From: Fidelibacterota bacterium
GTDB lineage: Bacteria; Marinisomatota; Marinisomatia; Marinisomatales; UBA1611
Assembly (NCBI GenBank): GCA_002694025.1
Contig: NZKX01000145.1
Location: forward strand, 1 to 6,198
DNA: 6,198 nt
Direction: 5' to 3'
Part shown: piece after piece, positions 5,298 through 6,198 of the stretch
Layout of the letters: each line of letters opens with the position of its first letter
How positions within the stretch are numbered: the first letter of the stretch is position 1
Notes under the pieces: model-generated
What the model was told of the DNA's origin: nothing
Database searches by the model: none
What the model saw: the letters and a program-made list of their open reading frames with translations, nothing else
Made by a program: the position numbers and the translations under genes

Positions 5298-6198
5298 ATG
5301 GATAATGAAAAATTAACATCTTTAAGAAATCAAATTTTAAATCTAACAAAAGAGTATTTTGAAGAAAAAATAGATCAGGAACCGGCTTTTGTTCCACATA
5401 TTTCAAATATTCCTGTAACTGGAAAAGTATTAGGAAGTGAAGACATTGTTAACCTAGTTGATTCAAGTTTAGATGCTTGGCTTACAGCTGGAAGATTTAG
5501 TGATATGTTCGAGGAAAGAGTCAGAAAATATCTTGGGGTTAGACATTGTTTGTTTGTAAATAGTGGTTCTTCAGCAAATTTATTAGCAATTTCTGCACTA
5601 AAAATTCTTTACGAAGTAAAAGATGGTTCAGAAGTTATAACGTCTGCAGTTAATTTTCCAACTACAATGAATCCAATTATACAAAACAATTTAAAGCCAA
5701 TTTTGGTAGATATTGAACCACAAAACTACAATATCAATCCACAATTAATTGAAGAACAAATAAATGAAAAAACAGTTGGTATAGTATTGGCTCATGCATT
5801 AGGTAATCCATTTCATGTTAATGAAGTGGTAAAAATCGCAAAAAAGTACAATTTATTTTTAATGGAGGATAGTTGTGATGCATTTGGTTCAACTTTTGAA
5901 AATAATTTTGTTGGAACTTTTGGTGACGTAGCTACTTTATCATTTTATCCCGCTCACCACATAACTACAGGTGAGGGTGGTGCGGTATTAACAAACAATA
6001 CAAAATTAAAAAAAATAATAGAATCACTGAGAGATTGGGGAAGAGACTGTTATTGCAAACCAGGCAAAGATAATACATGTAAGAAAAGGTTTGATTGGCA
6101 ATTAGGCGGACTACCTCATGGTTACGATCATAAATATATATACTCTCATATTGGTTACAATCTAAAAGCTACAGATATGCAGGCAGCTATAGGTTTAG
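5298..6198 (+). CDS. rfbH: NDP-4-keto-6-deoxyhexose 3-dehydrase (E1; RfbH/DdhC/AscC type), 3'-truncated by window edge
   Basis: The first 300 codons are present and the frame is still open at the window end; the family is about 437 residues. The fold is that of DegT-type aminotransferases (VNSGSSANLLAISAL at 87-101), but in FYPAHHITTGEGG (216-228) His220 replaces the PLP-binding Lys. This is the hallmark of PMP-dependent 3-dehydrases. Cys193 (EDSCDAFG), Cys251, Cys253 and Cys261 (RDCYCKPGKDNTC) give the exact C-X57-C-X1-C-X7-C spacing known for the [2Fe-2S] ligands of E1. Asp194, Tyr217 and His220 also fall at the numbers I recall for Yersinia E1, which supports this ATG. GYDHKYIYSHIGYNLKATDMQAAIGL (275-300) is typical of RfbH. 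With a partner reductase (E3), such enzymes remove the C-3 hydroxyl to give 3,6-dideoxyhexoses. No E3 or CDP-glucose genes lie in the window. A SpnQ-like role on a 2,6-dideoxy substrate is an alternative. Confidence 0.93.
   Translation, partial: MDNEKLTSLRNQILNLTKEYFEEKIDQEPAFVPHISNIPVTGKVLGSEDIVNLVDSSLDAWLTAGRFSDMFEERVRKYLGVRHCLFVNSGSSANLLAISALKILYEVKDGSEVITSAVNFPTTMNPIIQNNLKPILVDIEPQNYNINPQLIEEQINEKTVGIVLAHALGNPFHVNEVVKIAKKYNLFLMEDSCDAFGSTFENNFVGTFGDVATLSFYPAHHITTGEGGAVLTNNTKLKKIIESLRDWGRDCYCKPGKDNTCKKRFDWQLGGLPHGYDHKYIYSHIGYNLKATDMQAAIGL

Noticed and set aside
6196..6198. TAG at the very end of the window as the stop of the last gene.
   Set aside because: In the gene's frame these bases read TTA followed by a single G, so the TAG is out of frame. 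The protein would also be about 137 residues too short.
5298..6198. Reading the last gene as an ordinary DegT/StrS aminotransferase.
   Set aside because: The cofactor-binding Lys is His220 and four correctly spaced Cys residues are present, which identifies a PMP/[2Fe-2S] 3-dehydrase.

Overview
The window holds five genes on the plus strand, packed as one apparent operon. Both end genes are cut by the window edges. The DNA is strongly A+T-rich: two 60-base lines counted by hand gave 25% and 35% G+C. TGA is used as a stop, so the code is standard. None of the four visible start codons has a clear Shine-Dalgarno sequence. This suggests a low-GC bacterium, probably Gram-negative with a surface-polysaccharide locus, but the sequence alone does not fix the taxon.

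Layout: (1) 1-1247, most of an NDP-hexose 2,3-dehydratase, missing its N-terminus; (2) 1255-2181, a Gfo/Idh/MocA-family oxidoreductase, best read as an NDP-hexose 3-ketoreductase; (3) 2178-3284, a DegT/DnrJ/EryC1/StrS aminotransferase of the DnrJ/EvaB C-3 type, overlapping gene 2 by ATGA; (4) 3309-5273, a two-domain glycosyltransferase, GT8-like at the N-terminus and GT61/DUF563-like at the C-terminus; (5) 5298 to the window end, the first 300 residues of an RfbH/DdhC/AscC-type PMP- and [2Fe-2S]-dependent 3-dehydrase (E1). The remaining gaps between genes are 7, 24 and 24 bases, with no stem-loop terminator seen.

How the genes may work together (inference): an NDP-4-keto-6-deoxyhexose made elsewhere is dehydrated by gene 1 to the unstable 3,4-diketo-2,6-dideoxy sugar. 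Gene 2 could reduce this at C-3 to give a 4-keto-2,6-dideoxyhexose, or gene 3 could aminate it at C-3 to give a 3-amino-2,3,6-trideoxy sugar, as in daunosamine-type pathways. Gene 5 removes the C-3 hydroxyl from a 4-keto-6-deoxyhexose. It may act in a separate CDP-3,6-dideoxyhexose branch (abequose/paratose/tyvelose/ascarylose type) or, as SpnQ does in spinosyn biosynthesis, on the 2,6-dideoxy product to give a 2,3,6-trideoxyhexose. Gene 4 would attach one or two sugars to a glycan. The most notable points are this set of antibiotic-type deoxysugar genes in a probable surface-glycan locus, and the GT8-GT61 fusion.
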